A stretch of DNA of 64,000 nt from Flavobacterium collinsii (GTDB lineage Bacteria; Bacteroidota; Bacteroidia; Flavobacteriales; Flavobacteriaceae): NCBI RefSeq assembly GCF_902804485.1, contig NZ_CADCST010000072.1, positions 87,425 to 151,424 on the forward strand. The letters run 5' to 3'. Both the position numbers and the translations under genes were made by a program. Below the pieces are notes generated by a model that worked only from the letters and a program-made list of their open reading frames with translations, made no database searches and was not told the origin of the DNA. Below, one piece after another: positions 8,049-16,070 of the stretch (position 1 is its first letter; every line of letters starts with the position of its first letter).

Positions 8049-8070
8049 CACAATAAAGACATTTATTGTG
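8049..8070. promoter_or_regulatory. Inverted repeat upstream of the AraC-type regulator
   Basis: Perfect 9-bp inverted repeat CACAATAAA (8049-8057), 4-nt spacer GACA, TTTATTGTG (8062-8070). It lies between the divergent DUF983 and AraC-family genes, just downstream of a TATCTTCG box (8031-8038, one mismatch to TAnnTTTG). It could be an operator or a leader hairpin. Confidence 0.5.
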
Positions 8071-8156
8071 ACATCGCCTACCTTAAACGAATTTGTAAAC
8101 GAAAAACATGATTGGGCGATCGGATATGTAACCAATAAAAAATAAATTCTACAGAT

Positions 8157-9020
8157 ATGAAAAAATACCCGGTTTATAGTGTTCAGAATTTTAGCTGCAA
8201 TGATATTCATCGTGATTTTTATGTCAATACCTTCAAAGAGCATTTAAAAAGTCACAGTTTTGTAGAGGAGCCGCACCGGCATGATTCGTATCTTATGGTG
8301 TTTTTTACGAAAGGCTCGGGACAGCATGAAGTTGATTTTGATCAGTTCGAAATCAAAAAAGGAAGCTTGTTTGTGTTGCAGCCCGGACAAATGCACCATT
8401 GGAGCTTATCTGAAGATATTGAGGGCTTTGTGATTATTTTTTCACAGGAATTGTATAATTTATATTTCGGACAGAAAAATATTAACGAGTATAATTTTTA
8501 CCATTCGATTCACAATCGGCCGGAAATGGTTTTTGAAGAAAAAGGAATTCTTAAAATCAGGCTTTATTTTGATTTGTTAATTCAGGAGAGTGTTCAGGAC
8601 AACAGGTATCAACTCGATAAAATGCTGAATTTATTAGATTGTATTCATATTGAAATTGCGCGTAAGTACAATGAGACTTACTCGCATCAGGCGCATTCGT
8701 ATAATATAAAAATTGATAAGTTCGAAATGCTTTTAGAACAATATTTTAAACAGGAAAAATTACCCTCTTTTTATGCGGAGAAACTAAGTATCACTTTAAA
8801 ACATCTAAATCGGATCTGTAATGAAATTCTACAAAAAACCGCAACAGAAGTTATTACGGATCGAGTGATTTTGGAGATAAAAAGAATGTTGATAGATAAG
8901 CAATTAGCAGTTAATGAAGTTGCCTTTAAAGTGGGTTACGAAGATTACTCTTATTTCTCTAGATTCTTCAAAAAACAAACCGGAATGTCGCCTACAGAAT
9001 TTCGAAATACTGTGCGATAA
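8157..9020 (+). CDS. AraC-family transcriptional regulator
   Basis: A 287-residue regulator. The N-terminal half is a cupin-like sensor (EEPHRHDSYLMVFFTKGSGQHEVDF...LQPGQMHHW), the arm that in this family binds a small effector. The C-terminal 100 residues hold the two AraC helix-turn-helix units, the second being NEVAFKVGYEDYSYFSRFFKKQTGMSPTEFR. The effector cannot be read from sequence. Its leader holds a 9-bp inverted repeat (8049-8070) that may be its own operator. Nearest possible targets are DUF983 (divergent) and the convergent YceI/4Fe-4S/pirin genes, but this is only proximity. Confidence 0.92.
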   Translation: MKKYPVYSVQNFSCNDIHRDFYVNTFKEHLKSHSFVEEPHRHDSYLMVFFTKGSGQHEVDFDQFEIKKGSLFVLQPGQMHHWSLSEDIEGFVIIFSQELYNLYFGQKNINEYNFYHSIHNRPEMVFEEKGILKIRLYFDLLIQESVQDNRYQLDKMLNLLDCIHIEIARKYNETYSHQAHSYNIKIDKFEMLLEQYFKQEKLPSFYAEKLSITLKHLNRICNEILQKTATEVITDRVILEIKRMLIDKQLAVNEVAFKVGYEDYSYFSRFFKKQTGMSPTEFRNTVR

Positions 9021-9030
9021 GCTTTTTCTG

Positions 9031-9087
9031 CCACGAATTCACGGATTATTTTTAAGCTTTGTGTAATAAAAATTCGTGAATTCGTGG
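9031..9087. repeat. Interspersed palindromic repeat, CACGAATT family
   Basis: Left arm 9031-9047 and right arm 9071-9087 are inverted copies (CCACGAATTCACGRATT) with one mismatch in 17. The same word occurs around 39.1, 39.55 and 40.5 kb. Confidence 0.8.
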
Positions 9088-9095
9088 TAAACAAA

Positions 9096-9126
9096 AAAAT
9101 CCTGTACTTGAAAAGCACAGGATTTT
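9096..9126. terminator. Bidirectional terminator between the AraC and YceI genes
   Basis: Stem AAAATCCTGT (9096-9105) with ACAGGATTTT (9117-9126), inner AG/CT pairing, flanked by A and T runs. Confidence 0.75.
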
Positions 9127-9159
9127 ATAACCAATCAAATTAAATCTATTTTTGAAGAA

Positions 9160-9693
9160 TTAAGCTTGTTTTGCAAACTGTAGTTCAATGTTCAAACGGA
9201 CTTCTTCGCCTACCAAAACGCCTCCTGTTTCAAGGGCTGAGTTCCAGTTTAAGCCCCAATCTTTACGATTAATTTTTCCTTCGATGCTTAATCCTGCTTT
9301 TGTGTTTCCCCATGGATCAGTCATAATTCCGCTAAATTCTACCGGAAAAGTTACTGATTTCGAAACACCTTTGATGTTTAAGTCTCCGGTTAATTCATAA
9401 GCACCATCATTGATTTTTTTGAAAGAAGAACCTTTAAATGTCAGTTTTGGATGATTTTCGGCATCAAAGAAATCGCTGCTTCTTAAGTGATTGTCTCTAT
9501 CTGCATTTGCAGTATCGATAGAAGTGATGTCTCCTGTAAATTCGATTGCAGCATTTTCGAAGTTGTCTCCATCTGTATTGATTGTTGCATTGTAAGTTCC
9601 GAATTTACCTGAAACATTTGTAAACATCATATGTTTAACTTTAAAACCGATTTCTGAATGTGTTGGGTCAATTGACCATTTTGTAGTTGCCAT
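9160..9693 (-). CDS. YceI-family lipocalin-like protein
   Basis: A 177-residue protein with the YceI fold, a beta-barrel that binds isoprenoid-type lipids such as polyisoprenoid quinone precursors. Family motifs are W-IDPTHSEIGFKVKHMMFTNVSGKF, the DNHLRSSDFFDAENHPKLTF block and KSVTFPVEFSG. Unlike many homologues it has no signal peptide, so it should be cytoplasmic. I use the start MATTKWSIDPTHS: the longer frame beginning at 9735 overlaps the -7 box (9733-9740) and adds non-conserved residues. A palindrome upstream is shared with the pirin gene. Confidence 0.92.
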   Translation of the reverse strand: MATTKWSIDPTHSEIGFKVKHMMFTNVSGKFGTYNATINTDGDNFENAAIEFTGDITSIDTANADRDNHLRSSDFFDAENHPKLTFKGSSFKKINDGAYELTGDLNIKGVSKSVTFPVEFSGIMTDPWGNTKAGLSIEGKINRKDWGLNWNSALETGGVLVGEEVRLNIELQFAKQA

Positions 9694-9732
9694 AATTTTA
9701 TTTTTTAAATAATTAATTTCATTTTGATAGGA

Positions 9733-9740
9733 CAAAGTTA
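9733..9740 (-). promoter_or_regulatory. -7 box of the YceI gene
   Basis: TAACTTTG on the minus strand, 39 nt upstream of the MATTKW start. It rules out the longer reading frame. Confidence 0.65.
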
Positions 9741-9762
9741 CGGCAGTAGTGAGAGTAAGGGA

Positions 9763-9778
9763 CTTAACCTAGATTAAG
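9763..9778. promoter_or_regulatory. Candidate operator of the YceI gene
   Basis: CTTAACCTAGATTAAG, a near-perfect CTTAAY-N4-ATTAAG palindrome, 22 nt upstream of the -7 box. The pirin promoter has the same motif at the same 22-nt distance (11134-11149). Confidence 0.65.
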
Positions 9779-9781
9779 AAA

Positions 9782-9814
9782 CAAAAAATGCGATGACTTT
9801 TTTGAGTATCGCAT
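9782..9814 (-). terminator. Terminator of the 4Fe-4S protein gene
   Basis: Stem ATGCGAT (9788-9794)/ATCGCAT (9808-9814). On the minus strand it is followed by a T tract. It lies in the 9741-9951 gap, which otherwise contains the operator above and a decayed AATCTTTTTAATCT-type repeat (about 9870-9950). Confidence 0.6.
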
Positions 9815-9951
9815 CTTTTATTGTTGCTTTGAGAGCTCCCGATTAGAGGGAAGAGTCTTGTTTTTTTGCCACGGGTTAAAGGATTTTCATTGATTAGTAT
9901 GTTTCAATTCAGAAAAAATCTTTTTAATCTATATAATCTGTGGCTAGAAAA

Positions 9952-10182
9952 TTAGCTTTTGTTGTTCATGTAAAAAGTCAAAGCGCCCGAAGGACATTTT
10001 TGAACCGTTTGTATTATTTTTTCGGTGGTAGACTGTTCAGGAAGGATCCATGGTTTTTCTTTTGGATGAAAAACATCAGGATTGTTTTTTACGCAATTGG
10101 CAGAATGAATGCATTTTCCGGATTCCCAGACAATGGTAACTTCTCCATTAGTGTATTCTTTGATAAGGTTGTTTGGATTCAT
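9952..10182 (-). CDS. Divergent 4Fe-4S mono-cluster protein
   Basis: A 76-residue protein resembling the Fer4_19 family. Cys residues occur in GKCIHSANCVKNNPDVF (about residues 24 and 30) and in the C-terminal KCPSGALTF (about residue 63). That leaves one Cys fewer than a standard CxxCxxCxxxCP ferredoxin, as is usual in this divergent group, and a single cluster with a non-standard ligand is likely. A role as a small electron carrier is inferred. It sits between the YceI and pirin genes on the same strand with its own terminator. Confidence 0.82.
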   Translation of the reverse strand: MNPNNLIKEYTNGEVTIVWESGKCIHSANCVKNNPDVFHPKEKPWILPEQSTTEKIIQTVQKCPSGALTFYMNNKS

Positions 10183-10281
10183 GGTTGAAAATTTTTGCAG
10201 TTAATTTTTCTTTTAAATTCAGGCTAATTTTCTCCCGTAAAATTACTATTTCTTTTTGGCTTTATTAGAGATTTAAGTAAA

Positions 10282-10329
10282 AAAAGAAGCGATAACAGGC
10301 TGTTGTTCAGTGTTGTTGTCGCTTCTTTT
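10282..10329 (-). terminator. Terminator of the pirin gene
   Basis: Stem AAAAGAAGCGA (10282-10292) with TCGCTTCTTTT (10319-10329) around a 26-nt loop, A/T tracts on both sides. Confidence 0.65.
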
Positions 10330-10356
10330 AAAAAGGTGTAAGTTGTGTTTTATGAA

Positions 10357-11073
10357 TTAATAATTCATAGGAACTTCCATCAACAGAAATTCGGCATCTG
10401 TATTTGCTTTGATATTTAAAGTTTCAAAATCAGAGATTCCCATTGCGTCACGAGTGTCTAATTCCTGACCGTTAATCGTTATATTTCCTTTTAAAATGAA
10501 AACATAAACTCCGTTTCCTTCTTTTTTTAGTTTGTAAGTTGTCGCAATTCCGGCATCAAAATTTCCCATATGAAACCAGGCGTCCTGGTGAATCCAAACT
10601 CCTTCATCATCAGCGTTTGGAGATAAAACCTGAGACAGTTTATTGTGTCTGTCGGCAACATCCAAAGTAATTTGTTGGTAGCGCGGTGTTACATTTCTTT
10701 TGTTAGGAAACAGCCAGATTTGCAGTAACTTAGTTTGCTGATCGGCATTTGGGTTAAATTCGCTATGTTGAATTCCGGTTCCGGCACTCATGACCTGAAT
10801 ATCACCATTTTTAATGATTTCAGTATTTCCCATGCTGTCTTTGTGCGCTAAATCACCTTCTAACGGAATTGTGATAATTTCCATATTATCGTGGGGATGT
10901 GTTCCAAAACCCATTCCGCCCGCAATAGTGTCATCGTTCAAAACGCGAAGTGCTCCAAACTGAATTCTTTCCGGATTGTACCAGCTAGCAAAGCTAAAAC
11001 TGTGATAGGCATTAAGCCATCCGTGATTTGCATTTCCTCTTGTTTCTGCCTTGTGTATTATTATGTTTTCCAT
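10357..11073 (-). CDS. Pirin family protein
   Basis: A 238-residue bicupin. The N-terminal cupin carries the metal ligands in GFGTHPHDNMEIITIPLEG (two His), EHxxx-type His in GIQHSEFNP, and the flanking QIWLFPNK. The C-terminal cupin is shorter and lacks the ligands, as in other pirins. Bacterial pirins include quercetinases and redox-sensing proteins, and the activity here is undetermined. The start MENIIIHKAETRGNANHGW (11073) is preferred over an upstream in-frame Met because that reading frame begins next to the -7 box (11104-11111). Its promoter carries the palindrome also found at YceI. Confidence 0.93.
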   Translation of the reverse strand: MENIIIHKAETRGNANHGWLNAYHSFSFASWYNPERIQFGALRVLNDDTIAGGMGFGTHPHDNMEIITIPLEGDLAHKDSMGNTEIIKNGDIQVMSAGTGIQHSEFNPNADQQTKLLQIWLFPNKRNVTPRYQQITLDVADRHNKLSQVLSPNADDEGVWIHQDAWFHMGNFDAGIATTYKLKKEGNGVYVFILKGNITINGQELDTRDAMGISDFETLNIKANTDAEFLLMEVPMNY

Positions 11074-11103
11074 GATGCTAATTGTTTTGTTATTTTTATA
11101 GTA

Positions 11104-11111
11104 CAAATTTA
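11104..11111 (-). promoter_or_regulatory. -7 box of the pirin gene
   Basis: TAAATTTG on the minus strand, 30 nt upstream of the start at 11073. Confidence 0.7.
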
Positions 11112-11133
11112 CGATCAACATGCATGAAAAGCA

Positions 11134-11149
11134 CTTAATGTAGATTAAG
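11134..11149. promoter_or_regulatory. Candidate operator of the pirin gene
   Basis: Perfect palindrome CTTAAT-GTAG-ATTAAG, 22 nt upstream of the -7 box, so it covers the -33 region. The same arrangement is found at the YceI gene. Confidence 0.7.
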
Positions 11150-11151
11150 AA

Positions 11152-11281
11152 AAGGTTCTAAGGTTCTGAGTTGCTAAGGTTCAGAGGCTCAGAGGTACAA
11201 AGGTACAGAGGTTTTGCGGCGACTGAGATTGGCTGGATCTTCGTGTTTATGATCTAAACATTCTAAGAAGTCTAAGGAAGT
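11152..11281. repeat. Low-complexity AAGGTTCTRAG-type repeat
   Basis: Serial copies of words such as AAGGTTCTAAGG, TTCAGAGGCTCAGAGG and AGGTACAGAGG fill 11152-11212. Related words form the long inverted repeat at 63068-63310. The rest of the gap up to the next gene shows nothing else. Confidence 0.6.
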
Positions 11282-12763
11282 CTAACTGTATTGCGAAATA
11301 AACTGTTGCACAACGGCATCTGTGTTTTCGTGGCGTTTCTTCTTTTCAAGCGCAATTGGCGGTGCGGCTCTTTCAAGGCAGTCTTTTACATCACAGGTTT
11401 CACAGGTGACGCCTACTATTCGTTTTACAAGGGGTTTTCCTTCTATAAATTTGAATTTCTTTTTCATGGTTGGATTAATTAAAATGCCAACTGAAATACT
11501 GCGTATGTTGTCTTTGATAAAAGGATCTTTTGTGGCCGACGAAAAAACCAGATATTCATTTCCACTATGCACGTAACTTGAGATCTGAGCATCAAAAAAG
11601 TGTGGTTTGTTTTGTTTGATGGCCTCGTCTATAGTTTTTACCGAAACCCATCTTCTGCAATAATGCTCGTTGGTTTCGTTTGCATGCGGTTCTTGTTGAT
11701 TGGTAATGTGTAGCTCCTTTTTGATCTGATAAAAATCAGAACCAATTTTATGTGACATTCTTAAAAAGAATAAGTTCTTCAGATGGAAGTCTTTAGGAAG
11801 CAAGTTGGTCAATCTTTGGTAAAAAGATTCCGGCGAAACTTCAAAGCTTTCGATCAGCGTTACAAATTCTTCCGGATTTGGTTTTTCGTTATTTAAAAAA
11901 TCATTGATTTTACCCACGATCAATTGTCTTGGTAATAATAAAGCACCTGCAAAGTAAGAGGCGTAGAAATTATGCAACACCTGGTCGAAGTTTTCAAACT
12001 TAATCCAGCTGAAGGTCAGTAAGCGATCGGATAAATTCAGGTAATTATAAGCAATTTCTTTGGCTAAAATGAAAGCTTTCTGCGGATCGTCAATCTCGGT
12101 TGAAAGTAACAGGGTTTTGCTTTTTGGGACGTATATGGAACGTAGGTCTTCTAAAGCTTCCTGATCGGTAAAGGCAATTTCTTTTATAGTATAATCAAAT
12201 TCCTCTTTAAGAATCGCTTCCAGTTCTTTAATCGTAATCTTGGAATCTAAATTAATCTGAAAGGATTTAGAAAAAGCAATTACTTTATCTTCTAAGTCTT
12301 CAAAATAATTACTGTGTGCTTCCTGATAGGAACGTAAAGCGGCTAAGAAAAAACTCTCCCGGCTCAGATTATAATGCTGTGCAATTTCGATAATGGTACT
12401 AATAAACGCATTGACCTTGGCGGGGGCATTGGCGATAATATCAATTAAATCTGCTTCCTGAATACCAAAAAGTTCAAGGGGAATCTCTTTTAAAATACCG
12501 GATTTTAAGATTTCCCCAATCGGAGCGAGGTTATTATCGAGTTTTAGCGAAACCATTTGGTCGTAAGTAACGTCCAGATGTTCGCATAAAAGTAAAATTT
12601 TATCTGTTTTGGGATATTTTTTTCCTTTCTCAATCTCGTTTAAATACGATTTTGAAAGATTGGTCAATTTGGCCAGGCCAAAAAGAGAAAGGTTTTTCTG
12701 GGTGCGGACCTGCTTGAGTTTTAGCCCAAAAATCAGCTTTATATAGTCTTTTTCGATATCCAT
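11282..12763 (-). CDS. RamB-like regulator of acetate/short-chain acyl-CoA metabolism
   Basis: A 493-residue regulator with three parts: an N-terminal XRE helix-turn-helix (LKLKQVRTQKNLSLFGLAKLTNLSKSYLNEIEKG), a middle region with the IrrE-like DUF955 fold but without an intact HExxH (AFILAKEIAYNYLN), and a C-terminal DUF2083 domain ending in the Cys-rich VTCETCDVKDCLERAAPP. This layout is that of RamB/PccR-type regulators that control the glyoxylate shunt or propionate use in response to acyl-CoA level. It is divergent from aceB-aceA, strong contextual support. The start MDIEKDYIKLIF is chosen because the longer frame would overlap the -7 box at 12812-12819. Confidence 0.88.
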   Translation of the reverse strand: MDIEKDYIKLIFGLKLKQVRTQKNLSLFGLAKLTNLSKSYLNEIEKGKKYPKTDKILLLCEHLDVTYDQMVSLKLDNNLAPIGEILKSGILKEIPLELFGIQEADLIDIIANAPAKVNAFISTIIEIAQHYNLSRESFFLAALRSYQEAHSNYFEDLEDKVIAFSKSFQINLDSKITIKELEAILKEEFDYTIKEIAFTDQEALEDLRSIYVPKSKTLLLSTEIDDPQKAFILAKEIAYNYLNLSDRLLTFSWIKFENFDQVLHNFYASYFAGALLLPRQLIVGKINDFLNNEKPNPEEFVTLIESFEVSPESFYQRLTNLLPKDFHLKNLFFLRMSHKIGSDFYQIKKELHITNQQEPHANETNEHYCRRWVSVKTIDEAIKQNKPHFFDAQISSYVHSGNEYLVFSSATKDPFIKDNIRSISVGILINPTMKKKFKFIEGKPLVKRIVGVTCETCDVKDCLERAAPPIALEKKKRHENTDAVVQQFISQYS

Positions 12764-12811
12764 AATATCAAATGTAAGTAATCTAAAAATAATCGCCAAA
12801 AAAATATTTTT

Positions 12812-12819
12812 CAAATTTA
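12812..12819 (-). promoter_or_regulatory. -7 box of the RamB-like regulator
   Basis: TAAATTTG on the minus strand, 48 nt upstream of the regulator's start. Its last base overlaps the 12819-12832 palindrome. Confidence 0.65.
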
Positions 12820-12832
12820 GCGAACGTTCGCT
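12819..12832. promoter_or_regulatory. Candidate operator between the regulator and aceB
   Basis: AGCGAACGTTCGCT, a perfect 14-bp palindrome and the most GC-rich stretch of the gap. It directly abuts the regulator's -7 box on one side and the TTG (-33) of the aceB promoter on the other, so one bound protein could control both. Confidence 0.7.
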
Positions 12833-12862
12833 TGTTTTGTAAAAAACTTTTTTCTAATATTG
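12832..12862 (+). promoter_or_regulatory. Promoter of aceB-aceA
   Basis: TTG at 12832-12834, 20-nt spacer, TAATATTG at 12855-12862 (one mismatch to TAnnTTTG). This implies a leader of about 90 nt before the ATG. Confidence 0.5.
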
Positions 12863-12960
12863 TGGTGTAGAAAATATTAACTGTCAGATTGTTATAGTAA
12901 AAGCTGTTTTGTATTAACAGAAGACGATCAACAATTGATAACTAATTAAAAGCAGTAGCT

Positions 12961-14562
12961 ATGAAAAACCAATTAGAGATTACCGAAACGGCAATGGAGT
13001 TTTTGGCCGAAAAGAAGCTTTCCTATCCAAAGATCTGGACAGAAGAAGCGATTGTTTTTATAACCGATTTACATCGAAAATTCGAGTCGCAACGAAAATT
13101 ATTGTTGTTGCAGCGCGAACAAAAACAAGCCGCTTTTGATCAGGGAGTCATGCCGTCTTTTCCTTCAGAAACCAAAACCGTCAGAGAAAGTAATTGGGTG
13201 GCTGGAGAAATTCCAAAAGATTTACAGGATCGTAGAGTTGAGATTACGGGACCGGTTGATCGCAAAATGATTATCAATGCGTTGAACTCAGGAGCGAAAA
13301 CTTTTATGGCGGATTTTGAAGACAGTACTTCTCCGACCTGGCAAAATTTAATGGACGGACAAGTGAATTTGATTGATGCGGTTAACAAAACGATCTCTTA
13401 TACCGATTTGATTAAGCATAAATCGTATCACCTGAATGAAAAGATTGCGACATTGATAGTGCGCCCTCGTGGATTGCATTTACCGGAAAAACATCTTTCG
13501 ATTGATGGGAATGCGGTTTCAGGTTCTTTGGTAGACTTTGGTTTGTATGTTTTTCATAATCATAAGAGACTTTTAGAAAATAACTCAGGACCTTATTTCT
13601 ATATTCCAAAATTGGAACATTATCTGGAAGCACGCTGGTGGAATACGGTAATTGATTTCACCGAAGATTATTTGAAGTTAGAAAGAGGAACGATAAAAGT
13701 GACGGTTTTAATTGAAACGATTACGGCAAGTTTTCAGCTGGATGAGATTATTTATGAATTGAAAGAACATATCGTAGGGTTGAATTGTGGACGTTGGGAT
13801 TATATCTTCTCTTACATTAAAAAATTCCGCAAGCATCCAAAGTTTATTGTTCCGGATCGCGATCAGGTAAATATGACTTCGCCTTTTATGAACGCCTATT
13901 CGAATTTGGTAATTCAAAGATGTCACAAACGCGGTATTCATGCAATTGGAGGAATGGCTGCTCAAATTCCGATTAAGAATAATGAGGAAGCAAATGCCGT
14001 TGCTTTTGCAAAGGTAAAAACCGACAAGGAACGTGAAGTGAAAAATGGTCATGATGGAACCTGGGTAGCGCATCCGGATCTGGTTTCGCTGGCTAAGAAT
14101 GTTTTTGATGCCGGAATGCCAACGCCAAATCAAATTCATGTTAAAAGAGAATATCGTAAAATAACAGAAGCAGATTTGATAGAGCCGCCAATAGGGATTA
14201 TAACAGAAAATGGTGTTCGTAAAAACATCAATGTTGGAGTGTTGTATCTGGCTTCATGGCTGAACGGACAAGGTGCTGCAGCTTTGCATAACTTAATGGA
14301 AGATGCTGCTACAGCCGAAATTTCGAGATCGCAATTGTGGCAATGGCTCCAGAATAAAGTGGTTTTGGATAATGAACGAAAATTAGATTTGGCGTATTAT
14401 CACGAATTGGCTTTAGACGAGTTCAAAAAAATAAAAGATGAATTAGGAGAGGAAAATTACGAAAAACGCCAATTCCCATTAGCTGAAAAAGTTTTGGAAA
14501 GATTAGTAGTAAATACCGATTTCGTTGACTTTTTAACCCTTCCGTGTTACAAATATTTATGA
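12961..14562 (+). CDS. aceB: Malate synthase A
   Basis: A 533-residue enzyme that condenses glyoxylate with acetyl-CoA to malate, the second step of the glyoxylate shunt. It shows the family's FMADFEDSTSPTWQNLMDGQVNL block, the IVRPRGLHLPEKH strand with the catalytic Arg, the VLIETITASFQLDEIIYEL segment with the metal-binding Glu, and GLNCGRWDYIFSYIKK. The later GVLYLASWLNGQGAAALHNLMEDAATAEI is also typical. Length is normal for the A isoform. aceA follows 119 nt downstream with no clear terminator between, so co-transcription is likely under the divergent RamB-like regulator. Confidence 0.97.
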   Translation: MKNQLEITETAMEFLAEKKLSYPKIWTEEAIVFITDLHRKFESQRKLLLLQREQKQAAFDQGVMPSFPSETKTVRESNWVAGEIPKDLQDRRVEITGPVDRKMIINALNSGAKTFMADFEDSTSPTWQNLMDGQVNLIDAVNKTISYTDLIKHKSYHLNEKIATLIVRPRGLHLPEKHLSIDGNAVSGSLVDFGLYVFHNHKRLLENNSGPYFYIPKLEHYLEARWWNTVIDFTEDYLKLERGTIKVTVLIETITASFQLDEIIYELKEHIVGLNCGRWDYIFSYIKKFRKHPKFIVPDRDQVNMTSPFMNAYSNLVIQRCHKRGIHAIGGMAAQIPIKNNEEANAVAFAKVKTDKEREVKNGHDGTWVAHPDLVSLAKNVFDAGMPTPNQIHVKREYRKITEADLIEPPIGIITENGVRKNINVGVLYLASWLNGQGAAALHNLMEDAATAEISRSQLWQWLQNKVVLDNERKLDLAYYHELALDEFKKIKDELGEENYEKRQFPLAEKVLERLVVNTDFVDFLTLPCYKYL

Positions 14563-14681
14563 AACGTTGCGTTGATAATTAAAAATCTGCGTAAAAAAAT
14601 AAACCTTATATGAGTTTCAGTGAAAACTAAAAACTGCGACTGAAAACTATTTACTTACTAACCAACTTAACTATATTACTT

Positions 14682-15962
14682 ATGAAAACAACAGAAGACA
14701 GAATTCAGGAATTGATTAACGATTGGATCACAAACCCAAGATGGAAAGGTGTTGAACGTCCGTATACCGCTACAGAGGTGGTTACGCTTCAAGGTTCTTA
14801 TCATATCGAGCATTCTATTGCTAAAATGGGGGCGGAGAAATTATGGAGAAAGTTAAAAAGTCAGGATTATGTTGCTGGTTTAGGTGCTTTAACAGGAAAT
14901 CAGGCGATTCAGGAAGTCGATGCTGGTTTAGAAGCGATTTATTTGAGCGGCTGGCAGGTAGCGGCCGATGCAAATTTAGCAGGAGAAATGTATCCTGACC
15001 AATCGCTTTACCCGGTGAATAGTGTACCGATGGTAGTTAAAAAAATTAATAGTGCCTTGTTGAGAGCTGATCAGATTCAGGTGGTAAACCAGGTTGAAGA
15101 TAAAAAAGATTATCTGGTTCCGATTGTAGCGGATGCAGAAGCTGGTTTTGGCGGAAATTTAAATGCGTTCGAATTGATGAAATCGATGATTGAGGCAGGT
15201 GCTTCAGGTGTTCATTTTGAAGATCAATTGAGCTCCGCTAAAAAGTGTGGGCATTTAGGCGGAAAAGTTTTGGTACCTACTCAGGAAGCGATCAACAAAC
15301 TGATTGCTGCTCGTTTGGCTGCTGATGTTATGGGAGTTTCGACATTAATTGTAGCCAGAACTGATGCCGATGCAGCTAATTTGTTAACGAGTGATGCCGA
15401 TCCGAGAGATGCAAAATTTATTACAGGTGAAAAGACCAATGAAGGCTTTTTCTATGTAAACAGCGGAATCGATCAGGGGATTGCAAGAGGATTGAGCTAT
15501 GCACCTTATGCTGATTTAATCTGGATGGAAACCAGTAATCCGGATTTGGTTTATGCTAAGAAGTTTGCGGATGCAATGAAAAAAGAGTTTCCGGGTAAAA
15601 TGCTGGCTTACAATTGTTCTCCGTCTTTCAATTGGGCTGCAAAATTATCAGTAGCAGAAATGGAAACTTTCAGAGAAGATCTGGCAGCTATGGGGTATAA
15701 ATTTCAGTTCATTACGCTGGCAGGATTCCATGCTTTGAATACCAGTATGTTCGAATTGTCTAAAGCGTATAAAGAGCGTGGTATGGCAGGATATTCTGAA
15801 TTACAGGAAAGGGAATTTGCTTTGCAGCAAAATGGATTCAGAGCAGTAAAACATCAGGCTTTTGTAGGGACTTCTTATTTCGATGCGGTTCAAAATACGG
15901 TAACGATAGGAAGGTCTTCAACTACAGCAATGAAACATTCAACAGAGGTTGAGCAGTTTTAA
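14682..15962 (+). CDS. aceA: Isocitrate lyase
   Basis: A 426-residue enzyme that splits isocitrate to glyoxylate and succinate, allowing growth on acetate or fatty acids. The hallmark [18 protein letters not shown], with the catalytic Cys, lies near residue 188. It is preceded by [27 protein letters not shown], whose acidic residues bind magnesium. The C-terminal block QREFALQQ...[14 protein letters not shown] is conserved too. Length fits the short bacterial type. The 119-nt gap before it contains a decayed AAAACTGCGACTGAAAACT repeat, related to the duplicated element near 47.5 kb. Confidence 0.97.
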   Translation: MKTTEDRIQELINDWITNPRWKGVERPYTATEVVTLQGSYHIEHSIAKMGAEKLWRKLKSQDYVAGLGALTGNQAIQEVDAGLEAIYLSGWQVAADANLAGEMYPDQSLYPVNSVPMVVKKINSALLRADQIQVVNQVEDKKDYLVPIVADAEAGFGGNLNAFELMKSMIEAGASGVHFEDQLSSAKKCGHLGGKVLVPTQEAINKLIAARLAADVMGVSTLIVARTDADAANLLTSDADPRDAKFITGEKTNEGFFYVNSGIDQGIARGLSYAPYADLIWMETSNPDLVYAKKFADAMKKEFPGKMLAYNCSPSFNWAAKLSVAEMETFREDLAAMGYKFQFITLAGFHALNTSMFELSKAYKERGMAGYSELQEREFALQQNGFRAVKHQAFVGTSYFDAVQNTVTIGRSSTTAMKHSTEVEQF

Positions 15963-15974
15963 TTCTTTATTTTT

Positions 15975-16064
15975 ACCATTAAGATATTAAGAAAGTTAAG
16001 CTTTGTGTTCTTAAAAAATAAGAAAGATTAAGTCTAGCTTAATGTATCTTAATATCTTAATGGT
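15975..16064. repeat. Long inverted repeat after aceA
   Basis: Left arm 15975-15991 (ACCATTAAGATATTAAG) and right arm 16048-16064 are perfect 17-bp inverted copies around a 56-nt interior made of further TTAAG/CTTAA words. It may terminate both converging transcripts. It belongs to the intergenic repeat class seen elsewhere in the window. Confidence 0.75.
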
Positions 16065-16070
16065 TTAATT

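Noticed and set aside
9940..10188. Plus-strand frame opposite the 4Fe-4S gene
   Set aside because: The opposite strand has the conserved Cys pattern and KCPSGAL motif; this frame has none.
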